Below are positions 27,849-36,878 of a DNA stretch of 64,000 bases, one piece after another (position 1 is the stretch's first letter; each line of letters starts with the position of its first letter). Origin of the DNA: JBBIQS01 sp037442205 (lineage in GTDB: Bacteria > Myxococcota > Myxococcia > Myxococcales > UBA5297); the NCBI GenBank assembly GCA_037442205.1, contig JBBIQS010000035.1, positions 12,445-76,444 on the forward strand, given 5' to 3'. The position numbers were made by a program, and so were the translations under genes. The notes beneath the pieces are model-generated. The model did no database searches. It was given only the letters and a program-made list of their open reading frames with translations, and had not been told where the DNA came from.

Positions 27849-28907
27849 TCAGCTGGCGGAGGAGCAGACGCGGTTCTTGCCGGTGCGCTTGGCGCGCAGC
27901 AGGGCCTGGTCGGCGACCATGATCAGCTCCTGGCGCGCGGAGCAGTCCTCGGGATAGGAGGCGACCCCGATGCTCACCGTCACCCTGCCCCCGGGCTGGG
28001 CCTCGCGGCCGGGGAAGAGGTGGCTCTCGACGCTGGCCCGCAGCCGCTCGGCGCGCACCAGGCTGCCCTGGCGATCGGTCTCGGGGAGGATGAGGACGAA
28101 TTCCTCGCCGCCGTAGCGCGCGGCGATGTCCGAGGCCCGCCCGCGCGGCAGACCGGGCCGCTCCTCGGCGGAGAGCAGCAGCCGTCCCAGCTCCTTGAGC
28201 AGCTCATCGCCGGCCTGGTGGCCCAGCGAGTCGTTGAAATTCTTGAAGTTGTCGACGTCGATGAACAGGAACCCCAGTTGCCGCCCGTAGCGGGAGGCGC
28301 GCGCCATCTCGCTGGTGAGGGCCTCCTGGAAGAAGCGGTGGTTGTAGAGGCCGGTCAGGCCGTCGCGCAGCGCCAGCTCCGACAGCCGGGCCACGGCGTC
28401 GGCCAGGTCCTTGGTGCGGACATCCACCTCCTGCTCCAGCCGCTGCTCGTGGTCGCGCACCGCCTCCAGGGCCTTCTCCAGCTCCTGGTTCTTCTCCTTG
28501 AGCTCCTTGAGCAGCCGGGCGTTCTCGCGGGCCAGCTCGGCCTCGCGCAGCGCCCCCTCGACCGCCCCGGACAGCTCCAGCAGCCGCACCGGCTTGACCA
28601 GGAAGCGGTGGATGCGGGCGACGTTGACCGCCTCCTGCAGGTTCTCCAGCCGGTCGCCGGCGGTGACCAGCACCCGCACCGCCTCCGGCTGCAGCTGCAG
28701 CGAGGCCTCCAGCAGCTCGACGCCGGTCATCTCCGGCATCATCTGATCGCTGAGGATCGCCGCCACCTTCTGCTGCTCGAGCAGCCCCAGCGCCTCCTCG
28801 CCGTTGCGGGCGGTGAAGACCTGGAAGGTGTGGCCCAGGTAGTCCTTGAACATCCGCAGGATGAGCGGATCGTCGTCGACCACCAGGATGTTGAGCTTGT
28901 CAGCCAA
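27849..28907 (-). CDS. Response regulator diguanylate cyclase (REC-coiled coil-GGDEF)
   Basis: A receiver (about residues 1-120; Asp54 in AILSDQMMPE, Lys in FLVKPVRLLE) joined by a coiled coil (ELKEKNQELEKALEAVRDHEQ) to a GGDEF domain (~185-350). The active-site motif reads GGEEF, a catalytically competent variant, and an LTGLYNHRFF block and DVDNFKNFND metal site are present. It makes cyclic-di-GMP when phosphorylated. I use the TTG at 28907 (next to the receiver start, with a GGAGGGACGGGG stretch upstream); TTG at 28937 is the alternative. No inhibitory RxxD site was noticed just before GGEEF. Confidence 0.9.
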   Translation of the reverse strand: MADKLNILVVDDDPLILRMFKDYLGHTFQVFTARNGEEALGLLEQQKVAAILSDQMMPEMTGVELLEASLQLQPEAVRVLVTAGDRLENLQEAVNVARIHRFLVKPVRLLELSGAVEGALREAELARENARLLKELKEKNQELEKALEAVRDHEQRLEQEVDVRTKDLADAVARLSELALRDGLTGLYNHRFFQEALTSEMARASRYGRQLGFLFIDVDNFKNFNDSLGHQAGDELLKELGRLLLSAEERPGLPRGRASDIAARYGGEEFVLILPETDRQGSLVRAERLRASVESHLFPGREAQPGGRVTVSIGVASYPEDCSARQELIMVADQALLRAKRTGKNRVCSSAS

Positions 28908-29088
28908 ACGCGACCCCGTCCCTCCGGGAAACAGCAAGCAAGCCTATCAGCGCCCGTCCCTCGGGTCATCCTTTGCGCGCACCGCGGGTGCGGGAAGCCA
29001 GCCTCGAGGTGGGGGTTCCAACGAGCAAAGGGCGCCTTGACCCGCACGGCGGGTGCGGGCGAGCGAGCTCGACGTCGCAGCTCGGGCG

Positions 29089-29625
29089 CTAGGGGCGAGG
29101 GCGGCTCTCTCCCGCGGTGGGGCGCGTGCGCCAGGGCAGGGCCGGGTCGGGAACCGGCGGCGAGGGCTGGACCACGCCCAGGCTCTCCATCACCTGGGCG
29201 AAGGGCAGCGACCGCCCTCGGGCTCGGATCACTCCCTGCACCAGCGCCGAGGCGTAGACCGAGCTGCCGACCTCGATCCGGTGCTCGAACCAGAAGTGCT
29301 TCCCTTCCCAGCCGGCGACCTGGGTCACCAGCTCGAAGCGCTGCATCGGCCGCAGCTCTCGGCGGTAGACGATGCTGGCCCCGCTCAGCACCGGCCACCA
29401 CTGCCGCCTGAGCATCAGCTGGGCAAAGCCGGTGCGCAGCGACCACTGGTAGCGCCCCACGTCCATCAGCGTGAGGTAGCGGCCGTTGTTCATGTGCAGG
29501 TAGAGGTCGACGTCGCCTGGCCAGACGTGCATCGGCAGCCGCACCGGGGACATCGGCTCGACCCGCTCGGCAAACAGCTGCCGGGGAAGCACGACCGCGA
29601 GGCGCGCGATGTAGCCGAGGAGCAT
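29089..29625 (-). CDS. Acyl-CoA thioesterase-like (hot-dog, THEM6-type) protein
   Basis: A 178-residue protein with VWPGDVDLYLHMNNGRYLTLMDVGRYQ, the 'D-x-xxHMNNxRYLxxxD' core of 4HBT-like thioesterases. An N-terminal hydrophobic stretch (LLGYIARLAVVLPRQLF) is typical of the membrane-associated THEM6-like branch. The ATG at 29625 was chosen over a TTG at 29664. Substrate unknown; it stands alone on this strand. Confidence 0.8.
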   Translation of the reverse strand: MLLGYIARLAVVLPRQLFAERVEPMSPVRLPMHVWPGDVDLYLHMNNGRYLTLMDVGRYQWSLRTGFAQLMLRRQWWPVLSGASIVYRRELRPMQRFELVTQVAGWEGKHFWFEHRIEVGSSVYASALVQGVIRARGRSLPFAQVMESLGVVQPSPPVPDPALPWRTRPTAGESRPRP

Positions 29626-29847
29626 TGAGGCGGCAGGATAGGCCCGCCCGCCGAGCAAGCTCAAGGCAGGAGAGCCGCCTCCTCAGCACACCGCGCCTCC
29701 GGGGGCCGACCTTGCCGCGCGGGGCGATGTCTTCCCTGACGACCGGCTGGCCGACGCCCCCTTGGCAGCCTGTCCTGGCAGGCGCCGGGCCCCGGGACCA
29801 GCGTGGCGCCGATTGCCGGGCTCCGATGGCGAGCGTAAACATCGGCC

Positions 29848-30192
29848 ATGCTCTCGCGCGCTCTTTGCCTCCTGCCGATCGCCGCCCTGCTCGCCTTTGC
29901 CGCCTGCTCCAAGCCTGCCGCGCCGCAGCCGCCCGCTGGCGCCCAGCGCTACGAGCTGCGCGGCACGGTGGTGAGCGTGAATCCCAGCGCGCGCGAGGTG
30001 TTCCTCAAGCACGAGGAGATCCCCGGCTACATGGCGGCGATGACCATGCCCTTCTACGTCGCCACTCCCGAGGAGCTGATGCCGTTCAAGCCGGGCGATC
30101 GCGTCGTCGGCGAGCTGCTGGTCTGGGACAGCGGGGCGCTGGTGCGCGGCCTGCGGACCTCCGAGCCGGCGCGCCCCGAGGCAGCGCCCTGA
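29848..30192 (+). CDS. Lipoprotein with CusF-like copper-binding domain
   Basis: A 114-residue protein with a lipobox ending FAAC (Cys20) and a single CusF/CopK-like OB domain. The diagnostic stretch is HEEIPGYMAAMTMPFYV: His with the two Met of 'MxMxF' bind Cu(I)/Ag(I). Such domains occur in copper export systems and in SCO1/photosynthesis-linked proteins. No copper pump is adjacent; a periplasmic copper chaperone or sensor role is inferred. Confidence 0.82.
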   Translation: MLSRALCLLPIAALLAFAACSKPAAPQPPAGAQRYELRGTVVSVNPSAREVFLKHEEIPGYMAAMTMPFYVATPEELMPFKPGDRVVGELLVWDSGALVRGLRTSEPARPEAAP

Positions 30193-30345
30193 GCCGGCTT
30201 GAGACCGAGTAACTTTCCCGCTCCTGGTCGCCCTGACAACCCCTGTTTCGCTGGCGGTCCGCCATTGCTTCGGCCGGCCGAGCCTTGCCGGCCCTGCGTT
30301 TGCGAATGGCGACTTCGCTCCCATCATTGCCGATGGGAGTTGGCG

Positions 30346-30801
30346 ATGGTTCCGGAGAAGCGACTCCTCCCAGAATTCAGGCTGCCGACCGTCCGCGGAG
30401 GCAGCGCCGGGACGCGCGAGTTGCTGCCCCTGCGCGAGCTGCTGGTGGCCCGGCTCGACGGCTGCGCGGAGTGCGCAAAGGTCCGAATGCTGCTCGAGAA
30501 CCGGGCGCGCGAGGGCGAGCTGTACGGCGCGCTGGTGTTCGTCCTGTCCGAGCGTCCGCCAGATGGAGCCGAGCCGCACCTCGAGGAGCTGCTGGACGCG
30601 GGCGGGCGCGTCGGCGCTCAGGTCGCCCAGGCGGTGAGGCTCTCCGACGCGCCACTGATCGCGGCCGCCGATCGCTACGGCGTGATCTGGTCCGCCGCCC
30701 CGATCCACGGAGCCGAGCCCAACGCGCTGATCGCCGACCTCGCCGAGACGGTGCACTGGATCGGGATGCAGTGCCCGGAGTGCGGCGTTCCGACCTGGTA
30801 G
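30346..30801 (+). CDS. Thioredoxin-like protein with two CxxC motifs
   Basis: A 151-residue protein. It begins with a redoxin-type segment (LLPEFRLPTVRGG), has CAEC at residues 40-43 in the position of the thioredoxin active site, and ends IGMQCPECGVPTW, a second CPEC pair common in peroxiredoxin-like relatives. It is probably a thiol-disulphide redox protein; the usual cis-Pro is not clear. The ATG at 30346 was chosen, with GAG/GGAG upstream and the longer frame lacking similarity. It stands alone. Confidence 0.65.
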   Translation: MVPEKRLLPEFRLPTVRGGSAGTRELLPLRELLVARLDGCAECAKVRMLLENRAREGELYGALVFVLSERPPDGAEPHLEELLDAGGRVGAQVAQAVRLSDAPLIAAADRYGVIWSAAPIHGAEPNALIADLAETVHWIGMQCPECGVPTW

Positions 30802-30826
30802 AGACCAGGCGCCCGCCCGCACGAGC

Positions 30827-30860
30827 GCGGCCCGCCCCCTCGCCAGAGGAAGCGGGCCGC
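30827..30860. terminator. Hairpin between convergent thioredoxin-like gene and acnB
   Basis: GCGGCCCGC (30827-30835) pairs with GCGGGCCGC (30852-30860), with a short inner CCT/AGG pair. It sits between the convergent stops and lacks a T-run, so a bidirectional terminator is likely only by position. Confidence 0.45.
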
Positions 30861-30885
30861 GGTCACCTCAGCGCCGCCGCTCGAT

Positions 30886-33465
30886 TTACCCGGCCTTGCG
30901 CGCGCCCTTGGCCACCGGCTTGCCGGCGACCTTGAGCTGGTAGGCGGGCAGCTCGTCGAATTGCAGGTAGCGGTAGACCTTGGACTTGTTCGGCTCGACC
31001 TTCTCCGACAGCGCCTTGAAGTACTCGTCCTTGGTCGGCAGCTTGCCCAGGTTGGCCACCACCGCCCCCAGCTCCGCCGAGCCGAGGTACACCTGGGCCT
31101 TGTTGCCCATCCGGTCGTCGAAGTTGCGGGTCGAGGTCGAGTACACCGTCACCCCGTCCGGCACCCGGGCCTGGTTGCCCATGCACAGCGAGCAGCCGGC
31201 CATCTCGATGCGCGCCCCGATCGCCGAGAAGGTCGAGAAGTAGCCCTCCTCGCGCAGCTGCACCTGATCCATCCGCGTCGGCGGGCAGATCCAGGTGCGG
31301 ACGTTGGGGTTGTACTTCTGCCCCTTCCACAGCTCGCCGGCGGCGCGGAAGTGGCCGATGTTGGTCATGCAGCTGCCCAGGAACACGTCGTGCACCGGGG
31401 CCCCGGCCACCTCGGACAGCACCTTCACGTCGTCCGGGTCGTTGGGGCAGGCCAGGATCGGCTCGGTCACCTGCGCCAGGTCGATCTCGATCACCGCCGC
31501 GTACTCGGCGTTCTTGTCGGCCTCGAGCATCTCCGGCTTCTTCAGCCACTTCTCCACCGCCGCGATGCGGCTCTGCAGGGTGGCCGGGTCGCCGTAGCCC
31601 TCGGCGATCATCTTCTTCATCAGCGCCGCGTTGCTGCGCAGGTAGGCGCCGACGCTCTCCTTGGACAGCTGCACGCAGGCGGCGGCGGCGCTGCGCTCGG
31701 CGGCGGCGTCGGTCAGCTCGAAGGCCTGCTCCACCGTCAGGTCGGGCAGCCCCTCCATCTCCAGGATCCGGCCGTTGAAGACGTTCTTCTTGCCCTTCTT
31801 CGGCACCGTCAACAGGCCCTGGCGGATGGCCCACAGCGGGATGGCGTTGACCACGTCGCGCAGGGTGATGCCCGGGTTGAGCTTGCCCTTGAAGCGCACC
31901 AGCACGCTCTCCGGCATGTCCAGCGGCATGAAGCCCATCGCCCCAGCGAAGGCCACCAGGCCCGAGCCGGCGGGGAAGCTGATGCCGATCGGGAAGCGGG
32001 TGTGGCTGTCGCCGCCGGTGCCCACCGTGTCCGGCAGCAGCAGGCGGTTGAGCCAGCTGTGGATCACCCCGTCGCCCGGCCGCAGCGCCACGCCGCCGCG
32101 GGCCTGGACGAAGTTCGGCAGGTTCTTCTGCATCTTCACGTCCGCCGGCTTGGGATAGGCGGCGGTGTGGCAGAAGCTCTGCATGAACATCGGCGCCGAG
32201 AACTTGAGGCACGCCAGCTCGGTCAGCTCGTCGGCGGTCATCGGGCCGGTGGTGTCCTGGCTGCCGACGGTGGTCATCTTCGGCTCCACCGCCCAGCCCG
32301 GCAGCACGCCGGAAAGACCACAGGCCTTGCCGACCATCTTCTGGCCCAGCGAGAAGCCCTGGCCCTTCTTCGGCTCGGCGTTCTTGACGCGCACGAACCG
32401 GTCGCTGACAGGCAGCTTGAGCGCCTTGCGGGCCTTGTCGGTCACCGAGCGCCCGATGATCAGCGGGATGCGCCCGCCGGCCTGGTACTCGTTGGCCAGG
32501 GTGTTGGGCTCAAGCTTGAAGGTGGAGAGCACCTCGCCCGCCTCGCTGCGCACCTCGCCCTTCTTGGTGTCGATCACCACCACGTCGCCGGTCTTGAGCT
32601 TGCTGACGTCGGTCTTGATCGGCAGCGCGCCCGAGTCCTGGGCGGTGTTGAAGAAGATCGGGGCGATGACTCCGCCGAGGATCAGCCCGCCGCGGCGCTT
32701 GTTGGGGACGTAGGGGATGTCCTCGCCGATGGCCCACAGCACCGAGTTGCAGGCGCTCTTGCGGCTGGAGCCGGTGCCGACCACGTCGCCGACGAAGGCC
32801 ACCTGGAAGCCCTGGGCGCGGAAGTTGGCGATGACCTTCAGCCCGCCCGGGAAGCGGGTCTTGCCCATGGCCAGCGCGTGCAACGGGATGTCGGGGCGGG
32901 TGGAGGCGTCGCCGGCCGGCGAGAAGTCGTCGGTGTTGATCTCGCCGTCGACCTTGAAGACCTTGACCTTGACCGTCTCCGGGACGCCCGGGCGGCCGGT
33001 GAACCACTCGGCGTCGGCCCAGCTCTTCAAGACCTTCTTGGCGGCCGGGTTCTTCTTGGCCAGCGCCGCCACCTCGTCGAACGAGTCGTAGACGTAGGTC
33101 AGCGAGCCCAGGGCCTTGGCGGCGTCCTCGGCCAGCTCCTTCTTGCCCAGCGCCCAGATCAGCGGAGCGACGTTGTAGCCGCCGCCCATGGTCCCGAGCA
33201 TGAAGACCGCGTCCTTCTTGCTGATCAGCTTGGTCTTCTTCTTGCCCTGCAGGATCTCGAAGAGGTAGCCGGCCTTGACCTCGGCGGCGGGGTCGACGCC
33301 CGGGCTGACCCGATCGCGCAGCAGCGACAGCAGCAGCTCCTCGCGACCCTTGGGCGGCTTCTCCAGCAGCTGGCAGACGTCGGCGGCCTGGGCGGCGTCG
33401 AGCGGCTTGGGCGGGATCCCCTGGGCCTGGCGCTCCTCCACGTGCTTGAGATAGGCGTCGATCAC
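30886..33465 (-). CDS. acnB: Aconitate hydratase B (bifunctional aconitase/2-methylisocitrate dehydratase)
   Basis: An 859-residue protein, close to the ~865 residues of E. coli AcnB. It isomerises citrate and isocitrate in the TCA cycle with a [4Fe-4S] cluster. The N-terminal HEAT-like part, the HTAAYPKPADV segment, TVGTGGDSHTRFPIGISFPAG, and the cluster-ligand Cys in FLGSCMTNIGHFRAA and CSLCMGNQARV are all visible. Domain order matches AcnB (HEAT, then swivel, then 1-3) rather than AcnA. It is monocistronic, with a long upstream gap. Confidence 0.97.
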   Translation of the reverse strand: MIDAYLKHVEERQAQGIPPKPLDAAQAADVCQLLEKPPKGREELLLSLLRDRVSPGVDPAAEVKAGYLFEILQGKKKTKLISKKDAVFMLGTMGGGYNVAPLIWALGKKELAEDAAKALGSLTYVYDSFDEVAALAKKNPAAKKVLKSWADAEWFTGRPGVPETVKVKVFKVDGEINTDDFSPAGDASTRPDIPLHALAMGKTRFPGGLKVIANFRAQGFQVAFVGDVVGTGSSRKSACNSVLWAIGEDIPYVPNKRRGGLILGGVIAPIFFNTAQDSGALPIKTDVSKLKTGDVVVIDTKKGEVRSEAGEVLSTFKLEPNTLANEYQAGGRIPLIIGRSVTDKARKALKLPVSDRFVRVKNAEPKKGQGFSLGQKMVGKACGLSGVLPGWAVEPKMTTVGSQDTTGPMTADELTELACLKFSAPMFMQSFCHTAAYPKPADVKMQKNLPNFVQARGGVALRPGDGVIHSWLNRLLLPDTVGTGGDSHTRFPIGISFPAGSGLVAFAGAMGFMPLDMPESVLVRFKGKLNPGITLRDVVNAIPLWAIRQGLLTVPKKGKKNVFNGRILEMEGLPDLTVEQAFELTDAAAERSAAAACVQLSKESVGAYLRSNAALMKKMIAEGYGDPATLQSRIAAVEKWLKKPEMLEADKNAEYAAVIEIDLAQVTEPILACPNDPDDVKVLSEVAGAPVHDVFLGSCMTNIGHFRAAGELWKGQKYNPNVRTWICPPTRMDQVQLREEGYFSTFSAIGARIEMAGCSLCMGNQARVPDGVTVYSTSTRNFDDRMGNKAQVYLGSAELGAVVANLGKLPTKDEYFKALSEKVEPNKSKVYRYLQFDELPAYQLKVAGKPVAKGARKAG

Positions 33466-33866
33466 GATGTCCTCCTTGCGGACTTGTTGGCGGCGGGGCA
33501 GTTCAGGTCCTCAGGCCCAATCCGCTCCTGAAAAAGCCGCCACGGTATACACCTGCCGCTCCAGCCTTGTCAGCCGCGCGCGCCGGGCCCGGCGGCCTCC
33601 CCTCCCGCTCCGGGCGGGGACCGGAGCCAGCTTAAGAAAACAAATCGGGGCGACAATTTTCTCTTCTGCCATCCGGCGATCCGACGGTATCCTCGCCCTG
33701 CGAGGGGGCAGCCCTCAGGCTGCCGGGCCAGCCGCGTGACACACTGCGGCACGAACAACCCCCATACGGGTATCCGCGGGTGTGGCCGGTTTCCCCCTTT
33801 GCTGGTCCAACCAATTACCGGGGCTTGCCGGAGGCCCCGGGCTCTGCCCTCGCGAAAGGAGAAGCG
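33466..33866. other. Non-coding gap between divergent acnB and a Cys-rich lipoprotein
   Basis: A 401-bp gap. It must hold the acnB promoter on the minus strand and the promoter of the Cys-rich lipoprotein pair on the plus strand. A ribosome-binding site (AAAGGAG, just before 33867) is visible; no clear promoter or riboswitch-like structure was identified. Confidence 0.5.
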
Positions 33867-34928
33867 ATGTTTTTACCCTCTCGTCTGCTGGCTGCAAGCG
33901 CAGTAGCCCTCAGTCTGGCGTTGTCCTGGGGCTGCAGCAACGAAGCCCCGGTCGGCAATGGCCCCGATGCCGGCTCCAGCCCGGTGAACCCCGGTTCCCA
34001 ATGTCTGGCCCCCAAGACCGAGTGCAACGGGGTCTGTACCGACGTCACCGCCGACAAGAACCACTGCGGCACCTGCCAGACCAAGTGCACCGGCAACGGC
34101 GGCTTCCCGGCCACCTGCTACCAGTCCTCTTGCGTCTCGAGCTGCCCGGCGGGGACCACCCCCTGCAACGGCACCTGCGTCGACCTGCTCAACGACCCCA
34201 ACAGCTGCGGCAGCTGCGGCAACAGCTGCGGAGCCAACGGCAGCTGCATCAACGGCACCTGCAGCTGCGGGCTGGGCGCCGACAAGTGCAACACCAACAG
34301 CTGCTTCGATCTGATGACCAGCACCAGGCACTGCGGCAACTGCGCCACCAGCTGCAACAACGGGGCGACCTGCCAGCAGGGCCAGTGCGGCTGCCCGGCG
34401 GGCTCGGCGAGCTGCAACGGGTCCTGCGCCTTCATCTCCGCCGACCCCAACCGCTGCGGCCCCGGCTGCGGCGCCACCCAGCAGTGCGCCGACGCCCAAG
34501 CCTGCGTCAGCGGCTCCTGCGTCTGCCGCTCGGGGCTGACCGCCTGTGCCACCGGCTGCGTCGACACCCTCTCCGACCCGAACAACTGCGGCGGCTGCGC
34601 CGGCGGCGCGGGTCAGGTCTGCGGGGTGGGCCAGATGTGCGTCAACGGCTCCTGCACCACCGGCGGCTCCAACCTGTGCACCGCGCCGCTGTCGGCTTGC
34701 GGCCGCAGCTGCGTCAACCTCAACACCAGCCCGCTCCACTGCGGCGACTGCGCCAACCAGTGCGGGCGGGACGAGGTCTGCGTCAAGCCGTCCAACGCCG
34801 GCAAGGCCGCCTGCCGTCAATTCAACGCCGTGGCCGACTGCGCCCAGTGCGCCACCGACCAGGCGTGCTGCCCGGCCGCCACTCCGGGGATGCTGATGTG
34901 CGTCGAGGGCGCGACCTGTCCCCAGTAG
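33867..34928 (+). CDS. Cys-rich repeat lipoprotein (Stig1-like), first of a tandem pair
   Basis: A 353-residue exported protein. The leader ends LSWGC (lipobox), then a Pro/Ser/Asp linker. The rest is built of ~45-residue Cys-rich modules such as 'C(N/T)G(T/V)CVDLxxDPxxCGxCGxxC', reminiscent of plant stigma-specific Stig1 repeats. All modules are rich in Cys, Gly and Asn, and disulphide cross-linking is expected. No catalytic motif is seen. It is paralogous to the next gene, 35 nt downstream. Such proteins are abundant in myxobacteria and are sometimes mislabelled as tryptophan synthase chains. Confidence 0.8.
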   Translation: MFLPSRLLAASAVALSLALSWGCSNEAPVGNGPDAGSSPVNPGSQCLAPKTECNGVCTDVTADKNHCGTCQTKCTGNGGFPATCYQSSCVSSCPAGTTPCNGTCVDLLNDPNSCGSCGNSCGANGSCINGTCSCGLGADKCNTNSCFDLMTSTRHCGNCATSCNNGATCQQGQCGCPAGSASCNGSCAFISADPNRCGPGCGATQQCADAQACVSGSCVCRSGLTACATGCVDTLSDPNNCGGCAGGAGQVCGVGQMCVNGSCTTGGSNLCTAPLSACGRSCVNLNTSPLHCGDCANQCGRDEVCVKPSNAGKAACRQFNAVADCAQCATDQACCPAATPGMLMCVEGATCPQ

Positions 34929-34963
34929 TTTCACCCCCAACCGAAACCCAGGGAGAAGAGACC

Positions 34964-36109
34964 ATGGAACGACGAACCGCGAAGTTGCTGGGCTTCACCG
35001 CCGCGGCCCTGCTGTTGGGGGTCCTGCCGCTCTCCTGCAGCGAGAACGCCGCCGTCGGCGGCGACCAGGCTGACACCGGCGTGGCCGCCGACCTCGACGC
35101 CGGCAGCGGCGGCGGAACTGACGGCGGCACCACGGCCGGCACCGACGCCGGCGGCACCGGGGTGGACGCCGGCGGCTGTCAGCTGCCGATGCTCGACTGC
35201 GCCGGCAACTGCATCGACCCGCGCAGCAACCGCAACCACTGCGGCAACTGCCAGACCGCCTGTCAGGGCACCGGCGGCTTCCCGGGGACCTGCTACCAGT
35301 CGACCTGCGTCAGCGCCTGCCCGGCGACAATGAACAGCTGCAACGGCACCTGCGTGGATTTCCTGGCCGACCCGCTCAACTGCGGCGGCTGCGGCAACAA
35401 CTGCGGCGGCGGCAGCTGCGTCAACGGGACCTGCACCTGCCTGTCGGGCTTCGACAAGTGCGGCGGCACCACCTGCGTCGACCTGCAGACCAGCCGCAAC
35501 CACTGCGGCACCTGCCAGACCAGCTGCCAGGGCGGCGCCATCTGCACCGCCGGCACCTGCGGCTGCCCGAGCGGCTCGGTGGACTGCAACGGCACCTGCA
35601 CCTTCCTGGCGGCCGATCCGCGCCACTGCGGCCTGACCTGCGGCGCCCAGGCCCAGTGCACCGCCGATCAGTCGTGCATCAACGGCGGCTGCGCCTGCCG
35701 GGTGGGGCTGACCACCTGCACCGGCGGCAGCTGTGTCGACACCCTGACCGACAACAACAACTGCGGCGGCTGCGCCGGCGCCGGCGGCGCGGTGTGCACC
35801 GGCAACCAGGTCTGCGCCAACGGGACCTGCGTCACCCCTCCCAACGGCGCCGACTGCCCGGCGAACCTCGGGCTGAGCTTCTGCGACCCGGTGTGCACCA
35901 ACCTGAACTCGGATCCGTTCAACTGCGGCCAGTGCGGCAACACCTGCCGCTCCAGCGAGGTCTGCGCGAAGCCCGCGCAGGGCCGCGCCGACTGCCGCGC
36001 CGCACGGGTGGCCTCGGATTGCAGCCAGTGCCAGGCGGGCAACTCCTGCTGCCCGGCGCCGACCGCCGGCTACAAGCTGTGCGTCGACGGCCCGAGCTGC
36101 CCGCTCTAG
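34964..36109 (+). CDS. Cys-rich repeat lipoprotein (Stig1-like), second of the pair
   Basis: A 381-residue paralogue of the preceding protein, with an LPLSC lipobox. A Gly/Thr/Asp-rich spacer (repeated GTDAGG) follows, then the same modular array of about seven Cys-rich repeats. The repeat order parallels that of its neighbour: CxGxCxDxxxNxxHCGxCxxxC, then cores with 'NGTCTC', then a C-terminal 'CxxCxxxxSCCP' end. The ATG at 34964 follows GGGAGAAGAG. The pair probably arose by duplication and is likely co-transcribed, ended by the strong hairpin at 36133. Confidence 0.8.
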   Translation: MERRTAKLLGFTAAALLLGVLPLSCSENAAVGGDQADTGVAADLDAGSGGGTDGGTTAGTDAGGTGVDAGGCQLPMLDCAGNCIDPRSNRNHCGNCQTACQGTGGFPGTCYQSTCVSACPATMNSCNGTCVDFLADPLNCGGCGNNCGGGSCVNGTCTCLSGFDKCGGTTCVDLQTSRNHCGTCQTSCQGGAICTAGTCGCPSGSVDCNGTCTFLAADPRHCGLTCGAQAQCTADQSCINGGCACRVGLTTCTGGSCVDTLTDNNNCGGCAGAGGAVCTGNQVCANGTCVTPPNGADCPANLGLSFCDPVCTNLNSDPFNCGQCGNTCRSSEVCAKPAQGRADCRAARVASDCSQCQAGNSCCPAPTAGYKLCVDGPSCPL

Positions 36110-36132
36110 CCTGAGCAGTCACCGCTGAAGAA

Positions 36133-36174
36133 ACTTCGGGCGCCGGCCAGTCGGTCGGCGCCCGAAGTGTTTTT
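36133..36174 (+). terminator. Strong intrinsic terminator after the Cys-rich lipoprotein pair
   Basis: ACTTCGGGCGCCG (36133-36145) pairs perfectly with CGGCGCCCGAAGT (36156-36168), and the stem extends inward to ~16 bp with one G-T pair. It is followed by a G and then TTTTT (36170-36174). It is a classic rho-independent terminator in a genome where most hairpins lack the T-run. Confidence 0.9.
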
Positions 36175-36199
36175 GGGACCCCGGATCGGCACCGGTCCG

Positions 36200-36853
36200 T
36201 CAGTCGTTCATCGGGTCGATCTTGAAGCCCAAGAAGACGGCGCCAGTGAAGAAGGTGCCGCCCGAGCCTTCGGGGAGCGAGTACATGGCGCCCGGCAGAT
36301 TGCGGCGGTCGTAGTCCTCGTAGAAGGCGTTGAAGAGCAGGTTGTGCATGGTGAAGTCGGCGCCGACGATCATCAGCTTGCCCAGCTTGTACTCGCCGCG
36401 CAGGCCCCACAGGAAGGCCCCGCCGTCCATGCCCTTCACCTGGCCGACGATCCCGTAGCCGTAGCCGGCGAAGAGCTCGACGTCCCACTTGCGCTCGGGG
36501 AACCAGATCTGGGCCGGGTGGAAGGACAGGGTGCCGCCGCCGAAGCCGCCCCCGCCGCGGTCGACGGTGGTCAGGTTCCAGCCGGTGCCGCCGATGAAGC
36601 CCTCCAGCGAGGCCCAGCCGAGGATGTCGTAGCCCAGCCGCAGCCGGGCCTCCTGCGCGGTCTGCACGTTGTCGACCATGGCCGAAGCGGCATAGGAGCC
36701 GTACCCGAGCGGCAGCTGGCGGGCGATCCGATCCTTGTCGAACGACCAGGAGCCGGCGCCGTACTCCAAGGCGAAGGTCACCCCGCCGGCGGCCAGGGCC
36801 GGGGCGGAAGTGAGGAGAAGGGCGAGGGGAATGAGGATCTTGGGCAGCTTCAT
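36200..36853 (-). CDS. Outer-membrane beta-barrel protein
   Basis: A 217-residue protein with a clean signal peptide (to LAAG, residue ~22). The mature part is alternating aromatic/Gly strands (VTFALEYGAGSWSF, RLRLGYDILGWASLEGFIGG, VELFAGYGYGIVG, AFLWGLRGEYKLG, FFTGAVFLGFKI), the pattern of a small 8-strand barrel. No known porin signature is recognised. It lies 25 nt downstream of the Hydin-type lipoprotein on the same strand, so the two are likely one operon. Confidence 0.8.
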   Translation of the reverse strand: MKLPKILIPLALLLTSAPALAAGGVTFALEYGAGSWSFDKDRIARQLPLGYGSYAASAMVDNVQTAQEARLRLGYDILGWASLEGFIGGTGWNLTTVDRGGGGFGGGTLSFHPAQIWFPERKWDVELFAGYGYGIVGQVKGMDGGAFLWGLRGEYKLGKLMIVGADFTMHNLLFNAFYEDYDRRNLPGAMYSLPEGSGGTFFTGAVFLGFKIDPMND

Positions 36854-36878
36854 CGCAGGCTCCGCGGGTTTCGTTGTC

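Noticed and set aside
30961..33531. 856-residue plus-strand frame opposite acnB
   Set aside because: Antisense shadow; acnB is unambiguous on the other strand.
33782..34963. Extension of the second Cys-rich lipoprotein to 33782
   Set aside because: The extra residues are a frame shadow of the first lipoprotein; a lipobox leader begins at 34964.
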